A stretch of DNA of 64,000 nt from Pantoea sp. alder81 (GTDB lineage Bacteria; Pseudomonadota; Gammaproteobacteria; Enterobacterales; Enterobacteriaceae), in assembly GCF_020179835.1 (NCBI RefSeq), contig NZ_JAIUDA010000001.1, positions 682,001-746,000 on the forward strand, given 5' to 3'. Positions 30,315-40,277 of this stretch are shown piece by piece. How positions within the stretch are numbered: the first letter of the stretch is position 1; every line of letters starts with the position of its first letter. The position numbers were made by a program, and so were the translations under genes. A model generated the notes under the pieces. It made no database searches. It worked only from the letters and a program-made list of their open reading frames with translations, and was not told the DNA's origin.

Positions 30315-31323
30315 ATCCCCTATGACACATCCAAAACCTGAACGGCGTAAGCCGAAGTTGCCGCCTGGCATGCCACAAATCGTCGCGCTGATTTTGGTGC
30401 TGCTGGTGGATAGCCTGGTCGCGAACAATTTTTTTGCCGTGCATATCCAGGATGGCCGCCTGTTCGGCAGCCCGATTGATATCCTCAACCGCGCTGCGCC
30501 GGTTGCGCTGCTGGCCATCGGTATGACGCTGGTGATTGCCACCGGCGGGATTGATTTGTCGGTAGGCGCGGTGATGGCGATTGCGGGCGCAACAGCGGCC
30601 ACCCTGACCGTTGCAGGGCACAGCCTGAGCTTTATCATCCTTGCCACATTGGGTACCGGACTGGCCTGTGGCTTGTGGAACGGCGTGCTGGTCGCCCTCC
30701 TGAAGATTCAGCCGTTTGTGGCCACGTTGATTTTGATGGTGGCCGGGCGCGGTATCGCGCAGCTGATTACTCAGGGTCAGATTGTGACCTTCAACAGCGA
30801 CAGCCTCGGCTGGTTCGGCAGTGGCTCGTTGTGGATGCTGCCGGTTCCGGTGTGGATAACATTGCTGGTGGCGCTGTTGGTGTGGCTGCTGACGCGTAAA
30901 ACCGCGCTGGGTCTGTTTATCGAAGCGGTGGGCATTAACCTGCGCGCTGCCCGTAATGCCGGTGTTAACGGTTGGTTAGTGGTGATGTCCACCTATGCCA
31001 TCAGCGGTGTGTGCGCGGCTGTCGCGGGCCTGATCGTGGCCGCGGATATTCGTGGCGCCGATGCCAACAACGCGGGCTTATGGCTGGAGTTGGATGCCAT
31101 TCTCGCCGTGGTGATTGGCGGCGCATCGCTGATGGGCGGGCGTTTTAATCTGGTGCTGTCGTTAATCGGCGCGCTGATTATCCAGTCGATGAATACCGGT
31201 ATTTTGCTCTCTGGCTTCCCGCCGGAGTTGAATCAGGTCGTGAAAGCGGTAGTGGTGATGTGTGTGCTGTTACTGCAATCGCCGCGCTTTATCGCCATGC
31301 TGAAAGGGAGACGACCAAAATGA
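30307..31323 (+). CDS. ytfT: Sugar ABC transporter permease YtfT
   Basis: A 338-residue inner-membrane permease of the RbsC/AraH (CUT2) type with about nine helices. GMPQIVALILVLLVDSLVANNFF, GGIDLSVGAVMAIAG and the EAA-like ADANNAGLWLELDAILAVVIGGASLMGGRF loop are conserved with E. coli YtfT. The start at 30307 follows GGAGGAG (30294-30300) with a 6-base spacer; upstream in-frame codons lie inside ytfR. Confidence 0.93.
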   Translation: MLESPMTHPKPERRKPKLPPGMPQIVALILVLLVDSLVANNFFAVHIQDGRLFGSPIDILNRAAPVALLAIGMTLVIATGGIDLSVGAVMAIAGATAATLTVAGHSLSFIILATLGTGLACGLWNGVLVALLKIQPFVATLILMVAGRGIAQLITQGQIVTFNSDSLGWFGSGSLWMLPVPVWITLLVALLVWLLTRKTALGLFIEAVGINLRAARNAGVNGWLVVMSTYAISGVCAAVAGLIVAADIRGADANNAGLWLELDAILAVVIGGASLMGGRFNLVLSLIGALIIQSMNTGILLSGFPPELNQVVKAVVVMCVLLLQSPRFIAMLKGRRPK

Positions 31324-32306
31324 TTAAGCGCCATCTGCCATTGATGATTACGCTGCTGGTGTTTGTCGCCGGTTATCTGTTCTGCCTGAGTCAGTTCCCT
31401 GGCTTTGCCTCGACACGCGTGATCTGCAATATCCTGACCGATAACGCGTTTCTCGGCATCATCGCCGTCGGCATGACGTTTGTGATTTTGTCAGGCGGTA
31501 TCGATCTGTCGGTGGGAGCCGTTATCGCCTTTAGCGGTGTGTTTCTGGCGAAGATCATCGGCGATTATCACGTCGATCCAATCCTTGCCTTCGCGATTGT
31601 GCTGGCGATGGGGGCACTGTTTGGCGCCATGATGGGCTGGCTAATCGATGCGCTGAAGATCCCGGCCTTTATCATTACGCTGGCGGGGATGTTTTTCCTG
31701 CGCGGTTGTAGTTATCTGGTGTCGGAAAACTCGATTCCCATCGATCACCCGCTGTATTCCACGCTGTCGAGCCTCGCGTGGAAGATTCCCGGTGGCGGTC
31801 GTCTTAGTTTGCTGGCAGTGATTATGCTGGTGGTGGTGATCGGCGGGATCATCCTCGCGCATCGCACGCGATTTGGTAATCAGGTGTACGCCATCGGCGG
31901 CAGCCTGACGTCGGCGCAGTTGATGGGCGTTTCAACTCGCGCCACCACCATCAAGATTTATATGCTGTCCACTACCCTGGCGACACTGGCGGGGATTGTG
32001 TTCTCGATTTATACCTCGGCAGGCTATGCCCTGGCAGGCTTGGGCGTGGAACTGGACGCGATTGCCTCGGTGGTGATTGGCGGCACCTTGCTGTCCGGTG
32101 GTGTCGGCACGGTACTCGGCACGTTGTTTGGTGTATTGATCCAGGGGCTGATTCAGACATGGATTAACTTCGATGGCACGCTGAGTTCGTGGTGGACGAA
32201 GATCGCCATCGGCATCCTGTTATTTGCATTTATTGCCCTGCAGCGCCTGCTGACCGTGATGTGGGATCGTCAAAAGAATGCGCCGGTTAAGCGTTTAACT
32301 TCGTAG
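31320..32306 (+). CDS. yjfF: Sugar ABC transporter permease YjfF
   Basis: A 328-residue CUT2 permease, the second membrane subunit of the importer (E. coli YjfF is 331). GGIDLSVGAVIAFSGVFLAKI and LGVELDAIASVVIGGTLLSGGVGTVLGT are the conserved permease loops. Its ATG overlaps the ytfT stop by 4 bases (ATGA). It ends the operon and is followed by a strong terminator. Confidence 0.93.
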   Translation: MIKRHLPLMITLLVFVAGYLFCLSQFPGFASTRVICNILTDNAFLGIIAVGMTFVILSGGIDLSVGAVIAFSGVFLAKIIGDYHVDPILAFAIVLAMGALFGAMMGWLIDALKIPAFIITLAGMFFLRGCSYLVSENSIPIDHPLYSTLSSLAWKIPGGGRLSLLAVIMLVVVIGGIILAHRTRFGNQVYAIGGSLTSAQLMGVSTRATTIKIYMLSTTLATLAGIVFSIYTSAGYALAGLGVELDAIASVVIGGTLLSGGVGTVLGTLFGVLIQGLIQTWINFDGTLSSWWTKIAIGILLFAFIALQRLLTVMWDRQKNAPVKRLTS

Positions 32307-32327
32307 TCGTTAGTGGCTTGTTTTAGG

Positions 32328-32354
32328 AGGTGCGCAAATTTGTGCACCTTTTTT
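32328..32354 (+). terminator. Terminator of the ytfQRT-yjfF operon
   Basis: AGGTGC at 32328 pairs with GCACCT, extended by the palindrome CAAATTTG, and is followed by six T. It begins 21 bases after the yjfF stop. Confidence 0.9.
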
Positions 32355-32489
32355 GTTTTGAGGCTGCGATTCGAGGGTGTTGGAGGCTTGGTGCTGAGAA
32401 TTGTGGATGTTGGGTGCGGGGTTGCAGGTTTTGGCGCTCATATTTTGAATGTTAGGTAGGGTTGCTGAAAGTTTTGTGCATCGCCCCAC

Positions 32490-32581
32490 AAAGGCCAGCC
32501 CGATCGCAAAGGAACCCCGCATCCATGCAGATCGACCGCGCCATCCCTGGCGCGAACGCTTTGCTCTTCGGGCTGGCCTTT
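32490..32581. repeat. 92-bp inverted-repeat element with 14-bp perfect arms
   Basis: AAAGGCCAGCCCGA (32490-32503) and its exact complement at 32568-32581 enclose a second arm pair GCAAAG/CTTTGC (32506-32511, 32559-32564) and a hairpin CGCGCC-ATCCCT-GGCGCG (32537-32554). The whole can fold into one long branched stem on either strand. It could be a miniature mobile element, a REP-like repeat or a structured RNA; nothing in it codes for a recognisable protein. Confidence 0.75.
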
Positions 32582-32678
32582 ATGAGGCAATTGAGATGTT
32601 TATTGCTGTAGTCAGTGCGAACCTGAGCGTTCAATTCAAATTCAGCTCCCAAAAACCGCAACGAACCTGCACAAAGGA

Positions 32679-32779
32679 GACAAAGGTGGGCAGTGGAGTA
32701 AAGCGTACGCCGCATGGATGCGGCGTCCGAGGCTACAGGGATGTATTCACGCCGACTTTACGTAACGTCCACCTTTGTC
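32679..32779. repeat. 101-bp palindromic element with 11-bp terminal inverted repeats
   Basis: GACAAAGGTGG (32679-32689) and CCACCTTTGTC (32769-32779) are exact inverted ends; inside them GTAAAG pairs with CTTTAC (32756-32761), and a perfect hairpin CGCCGCAT-GG-ATGCGGCG occupies 32708-32725. The stretch around CTACAGGGATGTATTCACG resembles sequences seen repeatedly between genes of Erwinia, Pectobacterium and related enterics. It looks like a dispersed non-coding repeat or MITE-like element. Confidence 0.7.
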
Positions 32780-32926
32780 GACTGGACCGCGCGTTTTTAG
32801 CCACAGCGCCCACCTTTGTCGACTGAACCGCACGTTTTTAGTCACAGCGTCCACTTTTGTCGACTGAACCGCACGGTTTTACCCACAATCCACTTTTGCC
32901 CACTGGAACGAGGGTTTTAACCACAA
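32768..32926. repeat. Four degenerate tandem repeats of about 41 bp
   Basis: Units begin at 32768, 32809, 32850 and 32889 (spacing 41, 41, 39). Each starts with (T/C)CCAC(C/T)TTTG(T/C), continues with GACTG(A/G)ACCG-like sequence and ends in a GTTTT...CCACA stretch. Divergence grows from left to right. The first unit begins within the right end of the palindromic element, so both probably share an origin. Confidence 0.85.
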
Positions 32927-32951
32927 AAAAGCCGCGACTCAACGCGGCTTT
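32925..32951 (-). terminator. Terminator of araBA
   Basis: AAAGCCGCG-ACTCAA-CGCGGCTTT (32928-32951), with an A-run on the left that is a U-run in the leftward transcript. It lies 17 bases beyond the araA stop. Confidence 0.92.
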
Positions 32952-32968
32952 AACCGGTAATCAAACGA

Positions 32969-34459
32969 TCAACGTGCTAACCGGTAATACGCCTCATTCC
33001 AGCGCAACGCGTCTTTGAACGCCGGCAAACGCGTATCCTCATCAATCACCAGCACCTCAATGCCGTTCAGCTCGCCGTACAGATACATATCATCCAAATC
33101 CAGTGCCTGACTAAACACCGTATGGTGCGCACCGCCGGCCAGGATCCAGGCTTCAGAGGCGGTAGCCAGTGAGGGCTGGGCACGCCACAAAGCACGCGCA
33201 ACTGGCAACTTCGGCAGCGGTTTTGGCTGCTCAATCGCATCCACCACATTCACCAACAGACGGAAACGATCGCCCATATCAATCACGCTGGCATTCACCG
33301 CGCGACCGGCTGGCGTGGAGAAAATCATGCGCGCCGGATCGGCTTTGCCACCTATGCCGAGGAACTGCACATCAATTAACGGCTTCGCCTCTTTGGCGAT
33401 CGATGGGCACACTTCCAGCATATGTGAGCCGAGCACCAAATCGTTGCCCGGTGAGAAGTGATAGGTGTAATCCTCCATAAATGAGGTGCCGCCCGCACGG
33501 TTTCCGGCTTGCACTTTCAAAATATGCAGCAGCGCGGCGGTCTTCCAGTCACCTTCACCAGCGAAACCATAACCCTGGCCCATCAAACGTTGCACCGCTA
33601 ACCCCGGCAACTGCGTCATGCCGTGCAGGGTCTGGAAATTAGTGGTAAAGGCTTTACAGCCTTCATCATCAAGGAAACGCTTCAAACCAAGTTCAATGCG
33701 CGCTGCATCCAGCACATTCTGACGCTTCTCGCCATTGACGGCGGCAGCCTCGCTGAACAAATACTGGCTCTCATATTCATCGACCAGCGCATGCACATCG
33801 CCATCGCTGACGCTATTTACCACCTCAACCAGATCGCCGACGCCCCAACCGTTGACCGAATAACCAAACTGAATCTGCGCGGCCACTTTATCGCCCTCGG
33901 TCACCGCCACTTCGCGCATATTGTCGCCAAAGCGCGCCACTTTCAGCTGCTGGCTGGCCTGCTTCGCGAGTGCCGCATTGATCCAGCGGCCGATACGCTG
34001 CTGGCTGGTTTTATCCTGCCAGTGGCCGGTCACCACGCTGTGCTGTAAGCCCATGCGCGCGCCGATAAAACCGAACTCACGGCCGCCGTGCGCGGTCTGA
34101 TTCAGGTTCATAAAGTCCATATCCATACTGTCCCACGGAATCTCTGCGTTGAACTGGGTATGGAATTGCAACAGGGGCTTATTCAGGATACTCAGCCCAC
34201 CAATCCACATCTTGGCCGGTGAAAAAGTGTGTAACCAGGTAATGATACCGACACAACTATTGTCGTGATTGGCTTCGCGGCACAGCGCCAGCGCTTCATC
34301 CGGTGATTTCACCAGCGGCTTCAACACCAGCGGCACCGGCAGCGTGCCCGCCTGATTCAATCCGTCCATCACCTGGCGTGCGTGATGTTCGACCTGGCGC
34401 AAGGTTTCCGCTCCGTAGAGATGCTGAGTTCCAATCACAAACCAAACGTTCTGTTCCAT
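32969..34459 (-). CDS. araA: L-arabinose isomerase
   Basis: A 496-residue cytosolic enzyme (E. coli 500) that converts L-arabinose to L-ribulose. The start [40 protein letters not shown] and the metal-site glutamates in [11 protein letters not shown] and [11 protein letters not shown], with histidines in GSHMLEVCP and GGAHHTVFS, are present. It follows araB by 11 bases on the same strand. araD does not follow; a terminator does. Confidence 0.96.
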   Translation of the reverse strand: MEQNVWFVIGTQHLYGAETLRQVEHHARQVMDGLNQAGTLPVPLVLKPLVKSPDEALALCREANHDNSCVGIITWLHTFSPAKMWIGGLSILNKPLLQFHTQFNAEIPWDSMDMDFMNLNQTAHGGREFGFIGARMGLQHSVVTGHWQDKTSQQRIGRWINAALAKQASQQLKVARFGDNMREVAVTEGDKVAAQIQFGYSVNGWGVGDLVEVVNSVSDGDVHALVDEYESQYLFSEAAAVNGEKRQNVLDAARIELGLKRFLDDEGCKAFTTNFQTLHGMTQLPGLAVQRLMGQGYGFAGEGDWKTAALLHILKVQAGNRAGGTSFMEDYTYHFSPGNDLVLGSHMLEVCPSIAKEAKPLIDVQFLGIGGKADPARMIFSTPAGRAVNASVIDMGDRFRLLVNVVDAIEQPKPLPKLPVARALWRAQPSLATASEAWILAGGAHHTVFSQALDLDDMYLYGELNGIEVLVIDEDTRLPAFKDALRWNEAYYRLAR

Positions 34460-34470
34460 TTCTCGCTCCT

Positions 34471-36156
34471 TTACTTAGCGGATGTGGCGCGGGCGGCATA
34501 CTGAGGTTCAGCGGCCTGGCACCAGTTTTGATAGCGTTGATAAAGCTGTTGATAGCCCGCCACGCGCAGACTGTTGGGCTGCAAGGTCACGGCAATCGGA
34601 CTTGCCATCACCTGCTGTGCGGCAGGCACATCGGCATAGACGTTCGCGGCGACGGCGGCAAAAATGGCAGCACCCAGCGCGCAACACTCGTCAGAAGCCA
34701 CGATATCCAGCGGACGATTCATCACGTCGCAACAGGCTTGCATAATGGCGGGAGACTTCCGCGCAATGCCCCCGAGCGCCAGAATGCTCTCCACCGGAAT
34801 CTGCTGCTTCTCAAAACACTCCATAATGGCGCGTGCACCAAATGCCGTGGCAGCGACCAGACCACCAAACAAGGCGGGTGCGTCGGTGCCAAGATTCAAA
34901 TCGGTGATCACGCCTTTCAGACGCTGATTGGCATCCGGCGTGCGACGCCCGTTGAACCAATCCAGCACCACGGGCAGATGATCAAGTTGCGGATCGGCGG
35001 CCCAGGCTTCGGTGAGGGAGCGGATCAAATCCTGCTGCATCTCGGCGAGTTGCGGCTGCAGCTCAGGATGACGCGCCACGGCTTGTTGCAGCGGCCAGCC
35101 CAGCAAGCGACTGAACCAGGCGTAGATATCACCAAACGCAGATTGACCCGCTTCGCAGCCAATGGCGCCCGGCACGACGCTGCCATCGACCTGGCCGCAA
35201 ATGCCTTTGATGGCGCGGTCACCGACTTTCTCACTGTCGGCAATCAGAATGTCGCAGGTTGAGGTGCCAATCACTTTCACCAGCGTATAAGGCTGCGCGC
35301 CCGCACCGACTGCGCCCATATGACAGTCGAAGGCGCCACCGGAGAGAATGACCTGTTCCGACAACCCCAAACGCTGCGCCCATTCGATGGAGAGCGTGCC
35401 CACCGGTACATCAGCAGTGAAGGTGTCGGTAAACAATGGAGAATCCAGCTGCTCAACCAACATCGGATCGAGTGCACGGAAAAAATCTGCGGGCGGTAAA
35501 CCCTGCCATTCAGGATGCCACAGCGATTTGTGTCCAGCGGCGCAGCGTCCACGCCGCAGCTGCGCCGGGGCGGTGCGCCCGCTCAACAGGGCTGGCACCC
35601 AATCACAGAGTTCCACCCAAGACACTGCCGCATCACGCACCGCTGCATCCTGGCGTGACACGTGCAGAATCTTGGCCCAGAACCACTCCGACGAATACAC
35701 GCCGCCGATATAGCGGGTGTAATCGGTGAAATGACCGTTGCGGCACAGCTGGTTGATCTCTTCTGCTTCTTCAATTGCGGTGTGATCTTTCCACAACACA
35801 AACATGGCGTTGGGGTTGGTGGCGAACTCCGGACGCAGCGCTAAAACGTTGCCGTCACGGTCAATCGGCGCAGGGGTTGAACCCGTTGAATCCACACCTA
35901 TCCCCACTACGGCGGCGCGCTGTTCGCGGGTTAACGTTTGCACCACCGCAACCACCGCCTGCTCCAGCGCATCAATATAGTCTTGTGGATGATGGCGGAA
36001 ACGGTTGGCGTGCGCGTCACAGAATTCCCCCTTCGCCCAGCGCGGATAGTTCACCACTGCCTTTTCCAGCTCTTTACCACTGTGACAGTCCACGGCGAGG
36101 GCACGCACCGAGTCACTGCCAAAATCCAGCCCAATTGTTATGGCGCCTGCACCCAT
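34471..36156 (-). CDS. araB: L-ribulokinase
   Basis: A 561-residue FGGY-family kinase (E. coli 566). [18 protein letters not shown] is the N-terminal phosphate loop, [17 protein letters not shown] and [10 protein letters not shown] lie in the middle and the second FGGY-type signature is [24 protein letters not shown]. It phosphorylates L-ribulose at C5. It is the first gene of araBA, divergent from araF across a 365-base control region. Confidence 0.96.
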   Translation of the reverse strand: MGAGAITIGLDFGSDSVRALAVDCHSGKELEKAVVNYPRWAKGEFCDAHANRFRHHPQDYIDALEQAVVAVVQTLTREQRAAVVGIGVDSTGSTPAPIDRDGNVLALRPEFATNPNAMFVLWKDHTAIEEAEEINQLCRNGHFTDYTRYIGGVYSSEWFWAKILHVSRQDAAVRDAAVSWVELCDWVPALLSGRTAPAQLRRGRCAAGHKSLWHPEWQGLPPADFFRALDPMLVEQLDSPLFTDTFTADVPVGTLSIEWAQRLGLSEQVILSGGAFDCHMGAVGAGAQPYTLVKVIGTSTCDILIADSEKVGDRAIKGICGQVDGSVVPGAIGCEAGQSAFGDIYAWFSRLLGWPLQQAVARHPELQPQLAEMQQDLIRSLTEAWAADPQLDHLPVVLDWFNGRRTPDANQRLKGVITDLNLGTDAPALFGGLVAATAFGARAIMECFEKQQIPVESILALGGIARKSPAIMQACCDVMNRPLDIVASDECCALGAAIFAAVAANVYADVPAAQQVMASPIAVTLQPNSLRVAGYQQLYQRYQNWCQAAEPQYAARATSAK

Positions 36157-36521
36157 TGGGATTCTCCTGTGTGAGTTATCTGGCTCTATCCTGGAATGCG
36201 GGTGCGTAAGCGGTTAGTCATCGCTGGCTGAGAATATGCACTTTTCTGCCATCGAAACCGTTATGTGATCGATAGCAAAAGTTAATGACTGGTTAATTTC
36301 GCTGAATATATGGAGGAATTGGTCATCGTTTTGGGATGTGATACCGCTCTACATTTTTCTTCTCCATTACCGCTACAACTAGCCCAGCGTTTGCACAGCC
36401 TTTGTACAACCTTTGAGCTAACGCGCTGATTTTGCGCTGTACCCAAACGTGAAATCCAATTGGTAGCGTTTACACCGATTCGTTATTAACAGCGAAAAAC
36501 ACCATTGTGCCGGAGAGCATC
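36157..36521. promoter_or_regulatory. Divergent control region of araB and araF
   Basis: 365 bases that should hold both promoters and the AraC and CRP sites. A CRP-like half-site TGTGATCGATAG is near 36263. At 36461-36474 TGGTAGCGTTTACA, 48 bases before araF, differs in one base from a LacI-family operator pattern and also includes TAGC, the start of AraC half-sites. No site is a clear match to the E. coli araI consensus, so individual sites are uncertain. Confidence 0.6.
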
Positions 36522-37505
36522 ATGCATAAATTAACTAAAGCGCTGGCGGCGGTAGGTCTCGCCGCGGTTATGTCACAATCCGCTATCGCCGAGACCATGA
36601 AACTCGGTTTCCTCGTCAAACAACCGGAGGAACCCTGGTTCCAGACCGAATGGAAGTTCGCTGATAAGGCCGGTAAAGATCTCGGCTTCGAAGTGATCAA
36701 AATTGCCGTGCCCGACGGTGAGAAAACCCTCAATGCTATTGATAGCCTGGCGGCGAGCGGGGCAAAAGGTTTCGTGATTTGTACCCCGGATCCGAAACTG
36801 GGTTCAGCCATCGTGGCGAAGGCGCGCAGCTATGGCCTGAAGGTGATTGCAGTTGACGATCAGTTCGTCACCGCCAAAGGCAAGCCAATGGACACCGTGC
36901 CGCTGGTGATGATGGCCGCAACCAAAATTGGTGAGCGTCAGGGCCAGGAACTCTACAAAGAGATGCAGAAACGCGGCTGGGATGCGAAAGAGACCGGCGT
37001 AATGGCGATTACCGCTAATGAGCTGGACACTGCACGTCGTCGCACCGGCGGTTCGATGGACGCGCTGAAAGCAGCCGGATTCCCGGAAAAACAGATCTAT
37101 CAGGTGCCGACCAAATCCAACGATATTCCCGGCGCGTTTGATGCTGGTAACTCGCTGCTGGTGCAGCATCCAGAGGTGAAACACTGGCTGATCGTCGGCA
37201 TGAATGACAATACGGTGCTGGGTGGCGTGCGCGCGACCGAAGGCCAGGGCTTTAAAGCGCCCGACGTGATTGGCATTGGCATCAACGGTGTGGACGCGGT
37301 GAGCGAGCTGTCAAAAGGTGCAGCAACCGGCTTCTACGGTTCGCTGCTGCCAAGCCCGGATGTGCACGGTTATAAGAGCAGCCAGATGCTTTACAACTGG
37401 GTGACCAAAGGCGAAGAGCCAGCGAAATTCACCGAAGTTACCGATGTGGTGCTGATTACCCGCGACAACTTCAAAACCGAGTTGGCGAAGAAAGGGCTGA
37501 TGTAA
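36522..37505 (+). CDS. araF: L-arabinose-binding periplasmic protein
   Basis: A 327-residue precursor (E. coli 329) with a signal peptide ending at AIA-E (about residue 23). The mature start ETMKLGFLVKQPEEPWFQTEWKFAD, CTPDPKLG, the DTARRRTGGSMDAL loop and IVGMNDNTVLGG match arabinose-binding protein. The ATG at 36522 follows GGAG (36512) with a 6-base spacer; a GTG at 36507 is upstream of that site and is rejected. It heads araFGH. Confidence 0.95.
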   Translation: MHKLTKALAAVGLAAVMSQSAIAETMKLGFLVKQPEEPWFQTEWKFADKAGKDLGFEVIKIAVPDGEKTLNAIDSLAASGAKGFVICTPDPKLGSAIVAKARSYGLKVIAVDDQFVTAKGKPMDTVPLVMMAATKIGERQGQELYKEMQKRGWDAKETGVMAITANELDTARRRTGGSMDALKAAGFPEKQIYQVPTKSNDIPGAFDAGNSLLVQHPEVKHWLIVGMNDNTVLGGVRATEGQGFKAPDVIGIGINGVDAVSELSKGAATGFYGSLLPSPDVHGYKSSQMLYNWVTKGEEPAKFTEVTDVVLITRDNFKTELAKKGLM

Positions 37506-37530
37506 TGGTCAACGGTCACCATTAATGGTG

Positions 37531-37631
37531 ACCCTACAAATGATGAGCACGACATTTGTAGGGTGTGCAGTCAACGGTGACCTCTACAAATGATGAGCAC
37601 GATATTTGTAGGGCGCGCATTTATGCGCGCC
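37531..37631. repeat. Three stem-loops between araF and araG
   Basis: ACCCTACAAAT ... ATTTGTAGGGT (37531-37564) has perfect 11-bp arms. A second, nearly identical copy CTACAAAT ... ATTTGTAG with the same loop follows at 37584-37611, then GGCGCGCAT-TT-ATGCGCGCC (37612-37631). Loops of the first two both read GATGAGCACGA. They resemble REP-like intergenic repeats of enterics and probably stabilise araF mRNA or limit read-through. Confidence 0.85.
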
Positions 37632-37663
37632 TGTGATCTAACAGGCACTATCCAGGAGTTTCC

Positions 37664-39184
37664 ATGGAAACTGATCAAGCCTTTCTGTCCTTTCATGGCA
37701 TCAGTAAAACTTTTCCGGGCGTAAAAGCGCTGCAGGATATCTCGTTCCAGTGCCGCGCCGGGGAAGTGCACGCGCTGATGGGCGAAAACGGCGCAGGGAA
37801 ATCCACGCTGTTAAAGATTCTCAGCGGCAGTTATCAGCCGACTCAAGGTGAAATTCGCATCAAAGGCGAAACCAAAAGCTTCAACAACACCGTGGACGCG
37901 CTGGATGCGGGTGTGGCAATCATCTATCAGGAACTGCATCTGGTGCCTGAGATGAGCGTGGCGGAGAACATCTATCTTGGCCAGCTGCCCCACAAACGCG
38001 GGTTGGTGAATCGCAAACTGCTGCGCTACGAAGCGGATTTGCAGCTTAAAAATCTCGGCATGGATATCGATCCTGATATGCCGCTGAAATATCTGTCGCT
38101 CGGCCAGTGGCAAATGGTGGAGATTGCCAAAGCGCTGGCGCGCAATGCGCGCATTATCGCCTTTGATGAGCCGACCAGTTCACTTTCGGCGCGTGAAATC
38201 GAGCATCTGTTCCGCGTCATCCGTCAGCTGCGCGATCAGGGCCGTACCGTGCTGTATGTGTCGCATCGCATGGAGGAAATTTTTGCCCTGAGTGATGCGA
38301 TCACCGTGTTCAAAGATGGTCGCTATGTGCGCACCTTCACTGACATGGCCAACACCCATCATGACGATCTGGTGCAGGCGATGGTCGGCCGCAACCTTGG
38401 CGATATCTACGGTTATGCGCCGCGCGCCTTGGGTGAAGTGCGTTTGCAGCTTGATCAGGTCGAGGCCAAAGGCGTGCGCATGCCGATTTCGCTGACGGTA
38501 CGTGCCGGTGAAATCGTTGGCCTGTTTGGTCTGGTGGGCGCAGGGCGCAGCGAGTTGATGAAAGGGCTGTTCGGTGCCACCAAACTACGCGGCGGCAGCG
38601 TGTCGCTGGATGGCAAAAAACTCAATATCCGCCAGCCGATCGATGCGATTCGCGCGGGGATCATGCTGTGCCCGGAGGATCGTAAATCTGAAGGCATTAT
38701 TCCGGTGCACTCGGTGCGCGACAACATCAATATCAGCGCTCGCCGCCATAACCTCACGGCGGGTTGTCTGATTAAACCCGGCTGGGAGGCGAAAAACGCC
38801 GATCTCCACATCCGCTCACTGAATATCAAAACACCAGGGCCGCAGCAGCTGATCATGAACCTGTCAGGGGGCAATCAGCAGAAGGCAATTCTGGGCCGCT
38901 GGCTGTCCGAAGAGATGAACGTGATTCTGCTGGATGAGCCGACGCGCGGTATTGATGTCGGTGCCAAGCATGAGATTTATAACCTGATTTACCAACTGGC
39001 AAATAAAGGGATCGCGGTGCTGTTTGCTTCCAGCGATCTGCCCGAAGTCATGGGGCTGGCTGACCGCATCGTGGTGATGCGCGAAGGTGAAATTGCCGGA
39101 GAACTGCCACACGACGCGGCCACGGAGCAGCTGACGCTGAGCCTGGCGATGCCGAAAACACCTCAAGCGGCCGCCGTGGCCTGA
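37664..39184 (+). CDS. araG: L-arabinose ABC transporter ATP-binding protein
   Basis: A 506-residue double-ABC ATPase (E. coli 504). Domain one has Walker [13 protein letters not shown] and Walker [13 protein letters not shown]; domain two has the degenerate [10 protein letters not shown], signature [16 protein letters not shown] and Walker [13 protein letters not shown]. It energises AraH. It is preceded by AGGAG and by the stem-loops after araF. Confidence 0.95.
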   Translation: METDQAFLSFHGISKTFPGVKALQDISFQCRAGEVHALMGENGAGKSTLLKILSGSYQPTQGEIRIKGETKSFNNTVDALDAGVAIIYQELHLVPEMSVAENIYLGQLPHKRGLVNRKLLRYEADLQLKNLGMDIDPDMPLKYLSLGQWQMVEIAKALARNARIIAFDEPTSSLSAREIEHLFRVIRQLRDQGRTVLYVSHRMEEIFALSDAITVFKDGRYVRTFTDMANTHHDDLVQAMVGRNLGDIYGYAPRALGEVRLQLDQVEAKGVRMPISLTVRAGEIVGLFGLVGAGRSELMKGLFGATKLRGGSVSLDGKKLNIRQPIDAIRAGIMLCPEDRKSEGIIPVHSVRDNINISARRHNLTAGCLIKPGWEAKNADLHIRSLNIKTPGPQQLIMNLSGGNQQKAILGRWLSEEMNVILLDEPTRGIDVGAKHEIYNLIYQLANKGIAVLFASSDLPEVMGLADRIVVMREGEIAGELPHDAATEQLTLSLAMPKTPQAAAVA

Positions 39185-39201
39185 TGTAAAGGAGAGCAAC
39201 A

Positions 39202-40188
39202 ATGGCTTCATCTACCACTTCCAACACGCCACCGGCACAGCGCAGCGGACTGCAGTTAGGGCGTATCTGGGATAATTTCGGCATGCTGGTGGTCTTTGCG
39301 CTGCTATTTATCGTTTGCACCATCTTCGTGCCCAACTTCGGCACTTTCATCAATATGAAAGGGCTGGGACTGGCGATGTCGATGTCCGGAATGGTGGCGT
39401 GCGGCATGCTTTTTTGCCTCGCGTCTGGCGATTTTGACCTTTCCGTCGCCTCGGTGATTGCCTGTGCCGGTGTGGTGACCGCTGTAGTGATTAACATGAC
39501 GGAGAGCCTGTGGCTGGGCGTGGCTGCCGGTTTAGTGCTTGGTATGGCCACCGGATTCATCAACGGCTTTGTGATTGCCCGGCTGAAAATCAATGCGCTG
39601 ATCACCACGCTGGCGACCATGCAGATTGTGCGTGGTCTGGCGTATATCTTCTCTGACGGTAAAGCGGTCGGTATCGAGGATGAGCGCTTCTTCACCCTCG
39701 GATATGCCAACTGGCTCGGCTTGCCAGCGCCGATCTGGCTGACCATCGCCACCATGATTGTGTTTGGTTTCGTGCTGAATAAAACCACCTTTGGTCGCAA
39801 CACGCTGGCGATTGGCGGTAATGAGGAAGCGGCACGTCTGGCTGGGGTGCCGGTGGTGCGCACCCGCATTATCATCTTCATTTTGTCGGGGCTGGTCTCG
39901 GCGGCGGCGGGCATTATTCTGGCCTCGCGCATGACCAGTGGTCAGCCGATGACCTCACTCGGTTATGAATTGATCGTGATTTCAGCCTGTGTGCTGGGCG
40001 GCGTTTCATTGAAAGGCGGCATCGGTAAGATTTCGTATGTAGTGGCGGGCGTGCTGATATTGGGTACGGTTGAGAATGCGATGAATTTATTGAATATCTC
40101 GCCGTTCTCACAGTATGTGGTGCGCGGTTTGATACTGTTAGCGGCGGTGATTTTTGACCGCTATAAACAGAAAAACAAAGCGGCCTGA
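39202..40188 (+). CDS. araH: L-arabinose ABC transporter permease
   Basis: A 328-residue CUT2 permease (E. coli 328) with about nine to ten helices. The conserved [19 protein letters not shown] segment and [29 protein letters not shown] match AraH. It starts 17 bases after araG with GGAGAG before the ATG and ends the transport operon; a moderate GC-rich hairpin (about 40212-40232) follows. Confidence 0.95.
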   Translation: MASSTTSNTPPAQRSGLQLGRIWDNFGMLVVFALLFIVCTIFVPNFGTFINMKGLGLAMSMSGMVACGMLFCLASGDFDLSVASVIACAGVVTAVVINMTESLWLGVAAGLVLGMATGFINGFVIARLKINALITTLATMQIVRGLAYIFSDGKAVGIEDERFFTLGYANWLGLPAPIWLTIATMIVFGFVLNKTTFGRNTLAIGGNEEAARLAGVPVVRTRIIIFILSGLVSAAAGIILASRMTSGQPMTSLGYELIVISACVLGGVSLKGGIGKISYVVAGVLILGTVENAMNLLNISPFSQYVVRGLILLAAVIFDRYKQKNKAA

Positions 40189-40277
40189 TTCCAGCCGTAA
40201 AAGATGAGGCAGGGCGGCCAAAGGGTCGCCCTTCTGGCGCGCGGCACTGCGCATTTACAGGTTACCGTGAGGGCACT

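Noticed and set aside
32449-32826. Overlapping frames on both strands in the repeat-rich gap (125 codons on plus, 87 on minus)
   Set aside because: They run through inverted and tandem repeats and overlap each other; their sequence is explained by the repeats.
22755-32926. Considered CRISPR for the repeated segments in rsxC and in the 32.7-kb gap
   Set aside because: The rsxC repeats are in-frame coding units without spacers, and the 41-bp units are directly adjacent and degenerate, without unique spacers or cas genes.
36258-36480. Tried to place E. coli-like araI and araO sites
   Set aside because: No stretch matched the TAGC-N7-TCCATA half-site well enough to be listed as a firm site.
39048-39932. 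A 294-codon minus-strand frame opposite araG/araH
   Set aside because: It spans the antisense of two conserved transporter genes and shows no protein family.
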